Assembly: GCF_010092445.1 (NCBI RefSeq)
Contig: NZ_CP048031.1
Coordinates: forward strand, 4,588,001-4,652,000
Direction of reading: 5' to 3'
DNA from: Shewanella sp. Arc9-LZ
Lineage (GTDB): Bacteria > Pseudomonadota > Gammaproteobacteria > Enterobacterales > Shewanellaceae
DNA: 64,000 nt
A model generated the notes under the pieces. It saw only the letters and a program-made list of their open reading frames with translations. It was not told the origin of the DNA and did not search any database. The translations under genes and the position numbers were made by a program. This document shows positions 21,194 through 33,635 of the stretch, one piece after another; positions within the stretch are counted from its first letter, which is position 1, and every line of letters begins with the position of its first letter.

Positions 21194-22605
21194 TTAGTAA
21201 GGTTTGCGAATATCAACAAAGTGACCAGCTACTGCTGCAGCGGCTGCCATAGCAGGGCTCACCAAATGAGTACGACTACCACGGCCTTGGCGGCCTTCAA
21301 AGTTACGGTTACTGGTTGATGCACAACGATCGCCAGCTTCTAAACGGTCATCATTCATCGCTAAACACATCGAGCAACCTGGTAAACGCCATTCAAAACC
21401 AGCTTCAATAAAGATTTTATCTAAACCTTCTGCCTCTGCCTGTAACTTCACTTGGCCAGAACCAGGTACCACAATCGCCACAACACCCTCTGCAACTTTA
21501 CGGTTTTTAGCGTGCACAGCAGCGGATCGTAAATCTTCAATACGCGAGTTAGTACAAGAACCAATAAACACTTTATTAATGCTAATATCAGTCATCTTAG
21601 TGCCAGGCGTCAGGCCGATATACTCTAATGCTTTAATCATACTGGTGCGATTGGTGCTGTTGGTTTCAGTTTCTGGATTAGGTACTACACCATCAATCGC
21701 AACGACTTGACCAGGGTTAGTGCCCCAGGTTAACTGCGGCGCAATATCGTTGGCATCTAATACCACTTCGACATCAAACACAGCATCTGCGTCAGATTTA
21801 AGCTCAGACCATGCTGCAACAGCTTGTTCCCACATTGCATCTTTAGGCGCAAATTCACGACCTTTAAGATAGTTAAATGTGGTTTCATCAGGCGCAACCA
21901 TGCCAGCTTTAGCGCCCATTTCAATGGCCATATTACATAGGGTCATGCGACCTTCCATGGTTAATGCTTCAATGGCTTCACCACAAAACTCAACCACGTA
22001 TCCTGTACCACCATCCATGCCGAGCTTACCGATAATCGCTAACACGATATCTTTAGCCGTCACGCCATCGGTTACTTTGCCACGCACTTCAACTTTCATA
22101 TTCTTGGCTTTTAACTGACGTAGTGTCTGGGTTGCTAACACATGCTCAACTTCTGATGTGCCAATACCAAATGCTAACGCGCCAAATGCGCCATGGGTCG
22201 CGGTGTGAGAATCACCACACACAATCACAGTACCGGGTAAGGTAATCCCCAGCTCTGGCCCCATTACATGAACAATGCCTTGGTTAGGATGATGAATGTC
22301 ATACAAGCGCACGCCAAACTCTTTACAATTCTGTGCCAGTGTTTCAACTTGAGTACGCGCCATTGGGCTTAACGCATCTAAACTGGCGCTGCGCGTTGAG
22401 GTATTGTGGTCCATTGTGGCAAAGGTTTTTTGTGGCGCGCGGAGTTTACGCCCAGCCACTTTTAAACCGCTAAATGCTTGTGGTGATGTGACTTCATGGA
22501 CTAAATGACGATCAACATACACAACTGGCGCTTCACCTTCTGGGCTGGCAACAATGTGTGAGTCCCACACTTTTTCATATAAGGTTTTACCTGTCACTTG
22601 GGCCA

Positions 22606-22606
<1 letters not shown>
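21194..22606 (-). CDS. leuC: 3-isopropylmalate dehydratase large subunit LeuC
   Basis: LeuC is the aconitase-like catalytic subunit carrying a [4Fe-4S] cluster. The 470-residue protein has the cluster ligands in [12 protein letters not shown] and [10 protein letters not shown], and the motifs [21 protein letters not shown] and [19 protein letters not shown] typical of bacterial LeuC. Its ATG overlaps the leuB stop by one base. Confidence 0.98.
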
Positions 22607-25265
<2,659 letters not shown>

Positions 25266-25346
25266 CGAATTTCTCCATCGACCATCATGTTTATTTGAAT
25301 TAGCTGCGAGGTACACAACGGCTTCATTTCAAAAGGGCTAAAAAAA

Positions 25347-25373
25347 AACCCCGCGACAATTAGCGCGGGGTTT
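25347..25373 (-). terminator. leu operon attenuator terminator
   Basis: The stem AACCCCGCG with CGCGGGGTT closes a short loop and is followed on the minus strand by eight or more T residues. It lies between the leader peptide and leuA, where a transcription attenuator belongs. Confidence 0.88.
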
Positions 25374-25389
25374 GTGTATGTTTAATGAA

Positions 25390-25473
25390 TTATTTTACAT
25401 GTAACACAAAGGACTCCGCGCAGGATGTGCGTGAGAGGAGAAGGAGTCCGAGTAAAGCTGATTGTGTATTCAT
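25390..25473 (-). CDS. leuL: leu operon leader peptide
   Basis: A 27-codon frame from ATG at 25473 to TAA at 25390 contains six leucine codons among seven consecutive codons (LLGLLLL), mostly the CTC codon. Just inside and after the run, GGACTCC (minus strand, 25449-25443) can pair with GGAGTCC (25417-25411), giving the pause hairpin. A terminator follows. This is the classical arrangement by which ribosome stalling at scarce leucyl-tRNA lets transcription enter leuA. Confidence 0.9.
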   Translation of the reverse strand: MNTQSALLGLLLLSRTSCAESFVLHVK

Positions 25474-25771
25474 GACGTTAGTATTCACTTTTAATAACTA
25501 ATTATGCTAAATGATTGACGTACAAAATATGTCTATGCCTAATATGTAACTCGACCAGCCTTCTGTGTCAACCCTAATTTGGTCAACGTGAAAAAGATGA
25601 TAGCGTACTAGTGCTTCATTACAGTTAACCAGCGACATTATCAGCCAATATTGATTCGCTTTCAATTAATGAACTTACCTCTCAAAGTGCAAATAAACAT
25701 CAATCTAAGTTGCTGCATCGATTATATTTTTATGTATCTGGATATAAATAATCGTATACTGCTATCACCCC
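25474..25771. other. Divergent promoter region between leuL and the TPR-GGDEF gene
   Basis: About 300 bp hold the start signals of both genes. A CATAAT hexamer on the minus strand near 25503-25508 is a possible -10 for leu, without a convincing -35. No further gene is seen. Confidence 0.4.
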
Positions 25772-27634
25772 ATGTTAAGTAGATATATGACGATGATGTT
25801 GTCGAAAAAGAGTATTGAATATAACTTTAGTCGCATTTTTGCTTTAATCTTTGGCCTCACACTATATTTAGCGACTACGGCAGTTTTGGCTCAACCATCG
25901 CAACGTTTATTACTTTCCACCGATATCATTGCCGAAACTCAACAACTGAGCGCTCGAGAACAACTCGATGTGATCAGCAATATTAATACTCAAAGATCTG
26001 CAGACGCCAAAATACTCATTGATTCACTCGAGCAACAACACGCTAAACAACCACTAACCAATATAAATGCTCTGCGCTTAACACTATTACATTGTTTTAA
26101 CTTATTAGAGTTTGGTGAGTTTAATCAAGCTATTGTCTTGGCAAAACAAGGTGAGAGCAATGCCAGACAGTTTAAATATGACACCGCTCGCCCCTACTTT
26201 ATACAATGCCAAGCCGCTGCACATCAGAGCCTTGGTAATATACTGCAAGAGCAGCTTCTCACAGAGGAAGCACTACGTTTAGCCAAGCGTTATTCTGAAA
26301 AACAAGCTATTGTAAATAGTCTTTTTCTAAGCAGTAGTCAAAACACCAGCCTAGAAAACTATAACCAATCGATTGAGGATTTACGTTTAGCATTAGATAT
26401 TTTTAGTGATGCTCAGGCACAATTTCAGGATTGGTATTTGGTCCCTAAATCATACTTGTTATCTGAAATTGCAAATGTATTTTTTTCAATGGGGGATCTA
26501 AAAGAGGCATTACACTTTGCTGAATTAACATATGAAGATTCATCTACTTTTGGCAAGCTAGAATTTGCATTTGCAATTAATTTAGCTCGTATCAGTATTA
26601 CATTGAACAATAGAGAAAAAGTACTTTACTACCTCAAAAAAGCTGAGGCTGCAAATAGTAAAAACACCTCAGAAAGAGATTTAACCACCAGTAATTCCTT
26701 ACTGGCAAGTGTTCACTTGTATGTTGGCGATTATGATATTGCTGAACAACTCGCTTTATCGAGCATCGAACTATTCAAAAAATACCAAGAACCAATCAAC
26801 GTCATGCGCATCAAGCGTACATTAGCCAAAGTGTATTTTGCACAACATAAAGACAACCAAGCCTTGTCACTGCTAAATGAAATTATTGAGCAAGCCACTG
26901 AACTTGAACAATTTTCAGATTCAGAGGAGTTTAACCAGATAACCAGTCAATACTACGCTGAACAAAATCAATTTGAATCAGCTTATCAGTTTCAGGTGCA
27001 GCGTTTTGACGCTGCTAAACAAGCTGCGGCCAAGTTAAACAATGCCCACTTTATGCAGTATAAAGCCAGAATAACAGCACAAAGTGAAGCCAGTACACCA
27101 CCAGAGAAACCTGTCAGCAACATCAATCAAAATTTAACCATTACCGCCTTGATGATTTTGTTACTGTCTGTTGGATTAGTCCTATTTTTGGCACGTAAAC
27201 CACAGCGACTCAATAATGTGAATGCTCAAGAAGAAAGCCAGCAGCACCGTATAGACAATATGTTAGATAATGCCAAACAAGGGCACTATCAATTAAGTAT
27301 GCTACTGATTAATATCAGTAATAACAATATTGAGGATATACCCTTTATTATTCCGCGGCTCAAAAACACACTTAGAGAGCAAGACCAATTGTTTCGGCAT
27401 AATACCAATGAACTCATTATTATCTTGCCACACGCATCGTCAGTGGGGGCGGCAAGAGTCATAACCCAAATAGAGCAAGTACTTGGTGAATGGAAATCCG
27501 AGCTCAAAGTAAATATTGGTATGGCGAGTTTACAACAACTTGATACTTTTGAAGTACTCGTTAAAAAAGCAGTTTTAAATCAATTAAATAAAATAAAATC
27601 TCAAGAGAAAAACAGTTCTCCTGATGAAAACTAA
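25772..27634 (+). CDS. Secreted TPR / membrane / degenerate GGDEF protein
   Basis: The 620-residue product has an N-terminal signal-type hydrophobic segment (ends near ATTAVLAQ), then about 400 residues of helical repeats resembling tetratricopeptide repeats. A single membrane helix follows at about residues 450-472 (TITALMILLLSVGLVLFLA), then a cytoplasmic C-terminal domain. That domain resembles GGDEF diguanylate cyclases in its strands (LFRHNTNELIIILPHAS, LKVNIGMAS). The catalytic GGDEF tetrad is replaced by HNTNE around residues 543-547, so c-di-GMP synthesis is unlikely. A plausible role is a periplasmic sensor with a non-enzymatic signalling output. Several closely spaced ATGs make the start uncertain. 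Confidence 0.85.
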   Translation: MLSRYMTMMLSKKSIEYNFSRIFALIFGLTLYLATTAVLAQPSQRLLLSTDIIAETQQLSAREQLDVISNINTQRSADAKILIDSLEQQHAKQPLTNINALRLTLLHCFNLLEFGEFNQAIVLAKQGESNARQFKYDTARPYFIQCQAAAHQSLGNILQEQLLTEEALRLAKRYSEKQAIVNSLFLSSSQNTSLENYNQSIEDLRLALDIFSDAQAQFQDWYLVPKSYLLSEIANVFFSMGDLKEALHFAELTYEDSSTFGKLEFAFAINLARISITLNNREKVLYYLKKAEAANSKNTSERDLTTSNSLLASVHLYVGDYDIAEQLALSSIELFKKYQEPINVMRIKRTLAKVYFAQHKDNQALSLLNEIIEQATELEQFSDSEEFNQITSQYYAEQNQFESAYQFQVQRFDAAKQAAAKLNNAHFMQYKARITAQSEASTPPEKPVSNINQNLTITALMILLLSVGLVLFLARKPQRLNNVNAQEESQQHRIDNMLDNAKQGHYQLSMLLINISNNNIEDIPFIIPRLKNTLREQDQLFRHNTNELIIILPHASSVGAARVITQIEQVLGEWKSELKVNIGMASLQQLDTFEVLVKKAVLNQLNKIKSQEKNSSPDEN

Positions 27635-27638
27635 ACCA

Positions 27639-29501
27639 CTAACCTTTGGTCAAATAATCAGAAATTTCATCTAAAAATTCGCCACCAAATCGGTCAAGCT
27701 TAATCTGCCCAACACCATTTACCGCGAGCATCTCGCCAGGGCTTGTGGGCAGCATCGCACACATCTCTGCGAGTGTTGCGTCGTTAAAGACTAAATAGGG
27801 TGGAATGTCATTTTTCTCAGCTAGTTCGCGACGCAGTAATTTTAACCGAGCAAACAACTTACGATCATACTGTTGCGGTGCACGTCCATTGGGTTTGCGC
27901 TTTACATCAATCAATTGAATCCGAGGTTCCGCTAACATTAGCGATAACTCAGCTTTAAGGATTGGTCTTGCGGCAGGGTTAAGCTTAATTGCAGAGCCGC
28001 GGGTAATATCCTGACTCATCAAACCTAAATGAATTAATTGGCGGATAACACTGAGCCAAAACTCAGTTGATTTATCTTTACCAATGCCCCATGTCGATAA
28101 CTTATCATGGCCTCTATCCACTATGTTGGCCGCTTTTGAACCGCGCAATACTTCAATTACATGGTGGATACCAAAACGTTGCTGTAAACGATAAATACAA
28201 GACAGTACTTTTTGCGCATCTTCAGTACCATCATATCGCTTCGGTGGATCAAGACAGATATCACAGTTACCACAAGGTTTTGAGGCCACTTCATCAAAGT
28301 AGTTTAACAACACTTGGCGACGACACGTTTGCGCTTCAGCAAATGCTGCCATGGTATGCAATTTATGAAATTCGACTTGTTGTTGAGGCCCAGGTTCAGA
28401 TTGCTCAATCAAATGCCTAACCCGGCCTATATCGGCAGGGTCAAACAACATATAAGCTTCTGCATCTAAACCATCGCGGCCTGCACGGCCTGTTTCTTGG
28501 TAATAAGCTTCAATGCTTTTAGGAATATCGTAATGCACCACAAAGCGTACGTTAGATTTATTAATCCCCATGCCAAAGGCCACCGTAGCCACCACAATAT
28601 CGATTTGATCTTTTAGAAATTTATCTTGAACGTTACCACGCTCTTCTTGGCTCAAACCGGCATGGTATGCTTGAGCATTAAATCCTTGTAAGCGTAAACG
28701 CTCGGCCACCTCATCAACTCGACGACGACTGCTGCAATACACAATCCCACTGGTGCCATTTTGAATAGTTAGAAACTGACGTAATTGATTAGCCGCATTA
28801 AGCTTTTCAGCCACGGTATAGCGAATATTTGGACGATCGAAACTCGACAACAAGGTATAAGGGGTTACCCCTAAGCGCTCGCAAATACTCAAACGCGTGG
28901 CATGATCTGCAGTCGCAGTTAAGGCCATTAAAGGTAAGTAAGGAAAATATTCTTTTAACTGCCCTAATGCCGCATATTCAGGTCTAAAATCATGACCCCA
29001 TTGGCTAATACAATGGGCTTCATCAACTGCAAACATTGAAATATCAACCGATTGCAGACGCTCAATAAAATCAGGACGCAAAAGTCGCTCTGGAGAGACA
29101 TACAACAATTTAATCTCACCAGCATGTAATTTACGTAACACCTCAGCACTTTGCTCACGCGGTAAAGATGAATTGAGATAAGCAGCTGACACACCACTTT
29201 GCAGTAAACTGTCGACTTGGTCTTTCATTAACGAAATTAATGGCGACACCACCACGGTCACACCAGGCAACACAATAGCAGGCAATTGATAGCACATACT
29301 TTTGCCGCCACCGGTAGGCATAATCACTAAGGTATCTTGGCCCTGTAAACTTTGCTCAATGACTTCTCGCTGCCCTTCACGAAAGGCACGATAACCAAAA
29401 ACTTGCTGCAAGCTCGCTGCAAGTACATCTTGCTCTGTCGTCAACACATCTGAGGACGCAATATTGGTCGAAATCGGAGTATCCATTAACAACATCATCA
29501 T
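27639..29501 (-). CDS. recQ: ATP-dependent DNA helicase RecQ
   Basis: RecQ is a 3'-to-5' SF2 helicase for recombination and fork repair. The 620-residue protein has helicase motifs in order: the P-loop [19 protein letters not shown] in [18 protein letters not shown] and [10 protein letters not shown]. The zinc-binding cysteines follow in TCRRQV and PCGNCDIC, then a winged helix and a C-terminal HRDC domain. Several in-frame ATGs occur within the first six codons and no strong ribosome site separates them. It converges with the TPR-GGDEF gene four bases apart. Confidence 0.97.
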   Translation of the reverse strand: MMMLLMDTPISTNIASSDVLTTEQDVLAASLQQVFGYRAFREGQREVIEQSLQGQDTLVIMPTGGGKSMCYQLPAIVLPGVTVVVSPLISLMKDQVDSLLQSGVSAAYLNSSLPREQSAEVLRKLHAGEIKLLYVSPERLLRPDFIERLQSVDISMFAVDEAHCISQWGHDFRPEYAALGQLKEYFPYLPLMALTATADHATRLSICERLGVTPYTLLSSFDRPNIRYTVAEKLNAANQLRQFLTIQNGTSGIVYCSSRRRVDEVAERLRLQGFNAQAYHAGLSQEERGNVQDKFLKDQIDIVVATVAFGMGINKSNVRFVVHYDIPKSIEAYYQETGRAGRDGLDAEAYMLFDPADIGRVRHLIEQSEPGPQQQVEFHKLHTMAAFAEAQTCRRQVLLNYFDEVASKPCGNCDICLDPPKRYDGTEDAQKVLSCIYRLQQRFGIHHVIEVLRGSKAANIVDRGHDKLSTWGIGKDKSTEFWLSVIRQLIHLGLMSQDITRGSAIKLNPAARPILKAELSLMLAEPRIQLIDVKRKPNGRAPQQYDRKLFARLKLLRRELAEKNDIPPYLVFNDATLAEMCAMLPTSPGEMLAVNGVGQIKLDRFGGEFLDEISDYLTKG

Positions 29502-29686
29502 TCAAAGGGCACTCATTTTAAAGCACTGAGCCACAGATGTCTTGAACCAAAACACCTTTGCGTTGTTTTCATCCAAGATAGATGATTGAGTCGACGCCAC
29601 TTTAGGGTTAGATTAAATACTCTATGGCAGTAAGTCTCCCCCTATAAATAACAACGATAATAAGAATAAAACGACAAGGATTGCTC

Positions 29687-30151
29687 ATGACCACATCTAT
29701 TCAAACTCAAGCTTTACAGCAAGTTGCTGATATTTTTGATCAACATGTTCCATTTCATAATTTACTCGGTTTAGATATCAAACACTACGACATCAATGGG
29801 GTTGAAGTGGTGATAAAAATGAAACCCGAGCTTATCGGCAATATTCATCAAAATATTCTTCATGGTGGTGTCACTGCGACATTACTTGATGTTGTCGGCG
29901 GACTGACAGTATTTGCCGGGCTAGTTGCCAGTAGAGAAGATTGGACTCTTGAAGAATTACAACAACGCTTAACCACCTTAGGCACTATTGATATGCGGGT
30001 AGACTTTTTACGTCCCGGTCGGGGTGAAATCTTCACTGGCACTGGCACGGTTATTCGCTCTGGTAATCGTGTATCCGTTTGCCGGATGGAATTACACAAT
30101 GAACAAGGTGTTCACATCGCATTTGGGACTGGCACATATATGGTGGGCTAA
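29687..30151 (+). CDS. Hotdog-fold thioesterase family protein
   Basis: The 154-residue protein belongs to the PaaI/YigI-like hotdog thioesterases, which hydrolyse acyl-CoA thioesters. The motif NILHGGVTATLLDVVGG is the conserved HGG helix of the fold, and the strand MRVDFLRPGRG follows as usual. The ATG at 29687 is preceded by AAGGA at six bases. A TTG two codons upstream is not needed. The substrate cannot be read from sequence. Confidence 0.85.
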   Translation: MTTSIQTQALQQVADIFDQHVPFHNLLGLDIKHYDINGVEVVIKMKPELIGNIHQNILHGGVTATLLDVVGGLTVFAGLVASREDWTLEELQQRLTTLGTIDMRVDFLRPGRGEIFTGTGTVIRSGNRVSVCRMELHNEQGVHIAFGTGTYMVG

Positions 30152-30276
30152 ACGGTCATTATCGCAATATATAACTGACACTCTAGCGATAAAAGAAATC
30201 GCTTAAGCACTTGTGTCATTCTAGGGGGCGACCTACAATCGCCCTCTCTTTTAGTTCTCCCCACTGTTGACTTACT

Positions 30277-31185
30277 ATGCCTGATTTAGAATATCGTAAA
30301 GGGGTGCTTCTCGCCATTTGCGCCTACACCATCTGGGGTATTGCCCCGCTTTATTTCAAGTTATTACATCATGTGCCTGCCACCGAAATATTAATGCACC
30401 GTGTCATTTGGTCATTTATATTCATGGTTATTTTGATGCAATTTATTGGTGGATTTAGCCGTTTACGTTTGATTTTAAAACAGCCCAAGCAATTATTAAT
30501 ATTGCTGATCACCTCAATATTAATTGCCGCTAATTGGCTGATTTTTATTTGGGCAGTCAACAACGACCACATGCTCGATGCTAGCCTAGGCTATTTTATC
30601 AACCCGTTGTTTAACGTCTTATTAGGAATGGTATTTCTGGGTGAGCGCTTGCGAAAATTGCAATGGGTTGCAGTGGCGTTGGCCAGTATAGGGGTACTAG
30701 TGCAGTTGATCTCTTTTGGCTCTATTCCGCTTTTATCATTAGCCTTGGCAGCCAGCTTTGGGTTTTATGGTTTACTGCGCAAAAAAGTTAATATTGACGC
30801 AAAATCAGGTTTATTAGTCGAAACAGCAATCTTGTTACCTATCGCTCTGGGTTATCTATTCATCACCTTAGACAGTTCGACAACGAGCATGCTAACCAAC
30901 ACTCTCGACCTCAATTTACTCCTAGTCGCTGCGGGTATTGTCACAACGATTCCGTTACTGTGTTTTGCTGGTTCCGCTGTCAGAATTCCATTTTCGATTT
31001 TAGGTTTTTTCCAATATATTGGCCCAAGTATCATGTTCATCTTGGCGGTAAAACTGTTTAATGAACCGTTTGATATAGAAAAAGGCATTACCTTTGGATT
31101 TATTTGGGGCGCGTTAGTTATCTTTGTTGGCGACATGATATTGCAACGTCAACGACGTAACGCCTTAGCCAAAGCGTCAGCATAA
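30277..31185 (+). CDS. rarD: EamA-family permease RarD
   Basis: RarD is a ten-helix drug/metabolite-superfamily transporter with two EamA repeats. The 302-residue sequence has the family N-terminus GVLLAICAYTIWGIAPLYFK, the stretch ANNDHMLDASLGYFINPL-like and the C-terminal FFQYIGPSIMFILAV. Substrates are unsettled; the name comes from a chloramphenicol phenotype in other bacteria. It may be co-transcribed with the thioesterase gene 125 bp upstream. Confidence 0.9.
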   Translation: MPDLEYRKGVLLAICAYTIWGIAPLYFKLLHHVPATEILMHRVIWSFIFMVILMQFIGGFSRLRLILKQPKQLLILLITSILIAANWLIFIWAVNNDHMLDASLGYFINPLFNVLLGMVFLGERLRKLQWVAVALASIGVLVQLISFGSIPLLSLALAASFGFYGLLRKKVNIDAKSGLLVETAILLPIALGYLFITLDSSTTSMLTNTLDLNLLLVAAGIVTTIPLLCFAGSAVRIPFSILGFFQYIGPSIMFILAVKLFNEPFDIEKGITFGFIWGALVIFVGDMILQRQRRNALAKASA

Positions 31186-31238
31186 TAAGCTCTACAATGG
31201 GAAAATGAAGTCACTCAAAGCACTGATGCTTCACCCAC

Positions 31239-31276
31239 AAAAAAGCCGAATGATTTTATACTCATCCGGCTTTTTT
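31239..31276. terminator. Bidirectional terminator between rarD and argA
   Basis: A stem of AAAAAAGCCG with CCGGCTTTTTT, with A-run and T-run on opposite flanks, serves the convergent rarD and argA genes. Confidence 0.8.
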
Positions 31277-31299
31277 ATGTGTTAACGGCCTTGTTACTT

Positions 31300-32619
31300 C
31301 TACAAATCTAACGCAAGAATTTTTGAACGACGCTGGTAGTTATACAGCTGTTTTTTCTTATTAGGCAGTTCTTCAACATCAACAATATTAAAGCCATGCT
31401 CTAAAAACCAATGGATACTACGGGTCGTTAACGCAAATAGACGTGAATAACCCCGCACGCGAGCTTGGCCAATAATGTTATTAAGCAAAATGCTACCACG
31501 ATCAGCATCGCGATAATCAGGATGAACCACTAAACACGCAAACTCACCCGCATTGTCTTCTTCAAACGGATACAAAGCTGCACAACCAATCACTAAGTTG
31601 TCGCGCTCAACCAGCATAAACTGTTCAATTTCCATCTCGAGTTGCTCGCGTGAGCGACGCACCAAAATGCCTTGCTCTTCCAATGGGCGAATAAGGTTTA
31701 AGATACCGCCTATGTCGCTAATAGTCGCCCTACGTAAACGTTCGGCGCTTTGGGTAACAATTTGAGTACCAATCCCTTCGCGTGAAAACAACTCTTGCAG
31801 TAACGCACCATCTTCTAAATAACTGACTAAGTGGCAACGAGGTACACCTCGGCGGCATGCTTCAATACTGGCTTTTAAGAATGCAACGGTGCCAACTGAA
31901 GTATGGTCATCTACAGCCATCGTCTTGAGCATTTCTTCAATATCGTCCGGCATCAGCTCGGCAATCACTTCACCATTTTTACCGATAAGACCGTTGGTAT
32001 CACTAAAACCAATAATCTTATCGGCCTTTAACTTAATCGCTACTTGGGTCGCAACTTCTTCAGCGGTCAGGTTAAAGCTTTCACCTGTAACAGAAGCGGC
32101 AATTGGCCCCATTAATACAATACCGTTATTATCTAATTGACGACGTAAGCCTTGCGCATCAATACGGCGCACCTTGCCACTTAAACAAAAATCGACACCG
32201 TCATCTACACCTAATGGTTGTGCAATAACAAAATTACCACTCACAAGGTTTATTTGCGCATTTTGCATTGGCGTATTGCCTAAGCTCATCGACAACCTAG
32301 CAGTAATATCAAATTGAGTCGCCCCAGCAACCTGCTTGATAATCTTCAGGGTTTCATCATCGGTAATACGAATACCATTATGATATGCCGGTTCAATTCC
32401 AGCCGCCTTTAAACCTGCGTCAATCTGTGGTCTTGCTCCATAAACTAATACCACCTCAATCCCAAGTGAATGCAACAAAGCCACATCATTTAAAATACCG
32501 CGGAATTGTGGGTGCGCTAATGCTTCACCACCCAACATAACGACAAAAGTTTTACCTCTATGAGCATTAACATAGGGTGCAGAATGACGAAATCCATCAA
32601 CTAATTCAGTGGTTCTCAC
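31300..32619 (-). CDS. argA: N-acetylglutamate synthase ArgA
   Basis: ArgA acetylates glutamate with acetyl-CoA, the first and arginine-inhibited step of arginine synthesis. The GTG at 32619, with GAGGTG nine bases upstream, gives a 439-residue product beginning [15 protein letters not shown]. This matches the Escherichia coli N-terminus in register. An amino-acid-kinase domain ([14 protein letters not shown]) is followed by a GNAT acetyltransferase domain ([18 protein letters not shown]). Upstream lie two ARG boxes, so ArgR repression by arginine is likely. A longer in-frame start at 32679 is less likely. Confidence 0.95.
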   Translation of the reverse strand: MRTTELVDGFRHSAPYVNAHRGKTFVVMLGGEALAHPQFRGILNDVALLHSLGIEVVLVYGARPQIDAGLKAAGIEPAYHNGIRITDDETLKIIKQVAGATQFDITARLSMSLGNTPMQNAQINLVSGNFVIAQPLGVDDGVDFCLSGKVRRIDAQGLRRQLDNNGIVLMGPIAASVTGESFNLTAEEVATQVAIKLKADKIIGFSDTNGLIGKNGEVIAELMPDDIEEMLKTMAVDDHTSVGTVAFLKASIEACRRGVPRCHLVSYLEDGALLQELFSREGIGTQIVTQSAERLRRATISDIGGILNLIRPLEEQGILVRRSREQLEMEIEQFMLVERDNLVIGCAALYPFEEDNAGEFACLVVHPDYRDADRGSILLNNIIGQARVRGYSRLFALTTRSIHWFLEHGFNIVDVEELPNKKKQLYNYQRRSKILALDL

Positions 32620-32712
32620 GGGCAAATTCACCTCGGTATAGGTTTGATGTTCATTAATGACGATGACAATAAATGCCACATGACGGTTTGCTGTATCAAA
32701 AAAGAATGGTAT

Positions 32713-32747
32713 TGCATTTTAATTCACTTTTAAAGCATTTTATTTCA
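32713..32747. promoter_or_regulatory. Paired ARG boxes upstream of argA
   Basis: TGCAT-TTTA-ATTCA (32713-32726) matches the ARG box TGAAT-N4-ATTCA at nine of ten positions. AGCAT-TTTA-TTTCA (32734-32747) matches at seven. Their centres are exactly 21 bp apart, the spacing of tandem ArgR sites in Escherichia coli. Confidence 0.75.
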
Positions 32748-33052
32748 CTTTAAGTAAAACACAGTGTCTCAATTTATTATGAAAAAATCATTACAGCCAA
32801 AAAGTTAGCTTGTTTTAGCCGTTAATAATACTTTACGCATTTAATTATGATATTTGCATCACATCTGTATAGCAATATTTCAACATAATGGCGATATCAC
32901 CATGCGGAAATGGCTCAATAAAATCCAATGACATTAGCCATGTACCTCGTGACATAAACAACTGCTGTATAGACTAAATTCAGAACCTGACTAACGGTGT
33001 TTACTCAGCTGATTATTGTTCGATTCAGTATAGACTATTTTCAAACAGGCAT
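32748..33052. other. Intergenic region upstream of argA, nothing further seen
   Basis: About 300 bp between the ARG boxes and the rpmG terminator contain no coding frame and no recognisable RNA. The right end holds only the terminator described separately. Confidence 0.5.
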
Positions 33053-33082
33053 AAAAAAAGCCCCAATTAAGGGGCTTTTTTA
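33053..33082. terminator. rpmBG operon terminator
   Basis: AAAAAGCCCC pairs with GGGGCTTTTT around a short AATTAA loop, followed on the minus strand by T residues. It lies just beyond the rpmG stop. Confidence 0.85.
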
Positions 33083-33097
33083 AGAATCAAAAATCAA

Positions 33098-33271
33098 TTA
33101 CTTGATTTTAGCTTCTTTGTACATAACGTGCTGACGAATGACTGGATCAAATTTCTTGATTTCCATTTTTTCAGGCATGTTACGCTTGTTCTTTTCAGTA
33201 GTGTAGAAGTGACCAGTTTTAGCACTAGATACTAATTTGATCTTCTCACGATTACCTTTAGATTTAGCCAT
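33098..33271 (-). CDS. rpmG: 50S ribosomal protein L33
   Basis: The 57-residue basic protein begins [17 protein letters not shown] and contains [16 protein letters not shown], the signature of bacterial L33 of the zinc-free type, since the CxxC pairs are absent. It is last in the rpmB-rpmG operon, which lies beside radC as in Escherichia coli. Confidence 0.97.
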
Positions 33272-33277
33272 TTTCTA

Positions 33278-33514
33278 TTATACCTTCTCGCCACGGGCAC
33301 GAAGTTCTTTAACAATCACTTCAATACCTTTCTTGTCGATAATACGGATACCTTTAGTAGATACACGTAATTGCACGAAACGCTTTTCTTCTTCTAACCA
33401 AAAACGGTGGTTTTGTAGGTTAGGTAAAAAACGACGACGAGTCGAATTTTTTGCGTGCGAACGGTTGTTACCAACCATTGGCTTCTTGCCAGTTACTTGG
33501 CATACTCTTGACAT
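33278..33514 (-). CDS. rpmB: 50S ribosomal protein L28
   Basis: The ATG at 33514 gives a 78-residue protein beginning [20 protein letters not shown], diagnostic of L28, followed by NLQNHRFW and a basic C-terminus. It sits 6 bp before rpmG. An ATG five codons upstream is in frame but breaks the conserved N-terminus. Confidence 0.97.
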   Translation of the reverse strand: MSRVCQVTGKKPMVGNNRSHAKNSTRRRFLPNLQNHRFWLEEEKRFVQLRVSTKGIRIIDKKGIEVIVKELRARGEKV

Positions 33515-33557
33515 GTCAATCTTCTCCAAAACAAATTTTTAACGCTCGAGCATTAAT

Positions 33558-33586
33558 GTGCCTCGTATGGCCGTCGCCCGAGGCAC
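33558..33586 (-). promoter_or_regulatory. Leader hairpin in the rpmB 5' untranslated region
   Basis: An 8-bp perfect stem, GTGCCTCG with CGAGGCAC, encloses a G/C-rich 13-base loop between the predicted transcription start and the rpmB ribosome site. No T-run follows, so it is not a terminator. A regulatory role is possible but unproven. Confidence 0.5.
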
Positions 33587-33599
33587 AAAGAGGGCGCAT

Positions 33600-33628
33600 T
33601 TTATACACGATTGACCATAGAAGATCAA
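33600..33628 (-). promoter_or_regulatory. rpmB promoter
   Basis: On the minus strand TTGATC (33623-33628), 17 bp and TATAAA (33600-33605) form a good sigma-70 promoter. A GCGCCC discriminator follows, as in stringently controlled ribosomal promoters. Confidence 0.7.
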
Positions 33629-33635
33629 GCAGTGT

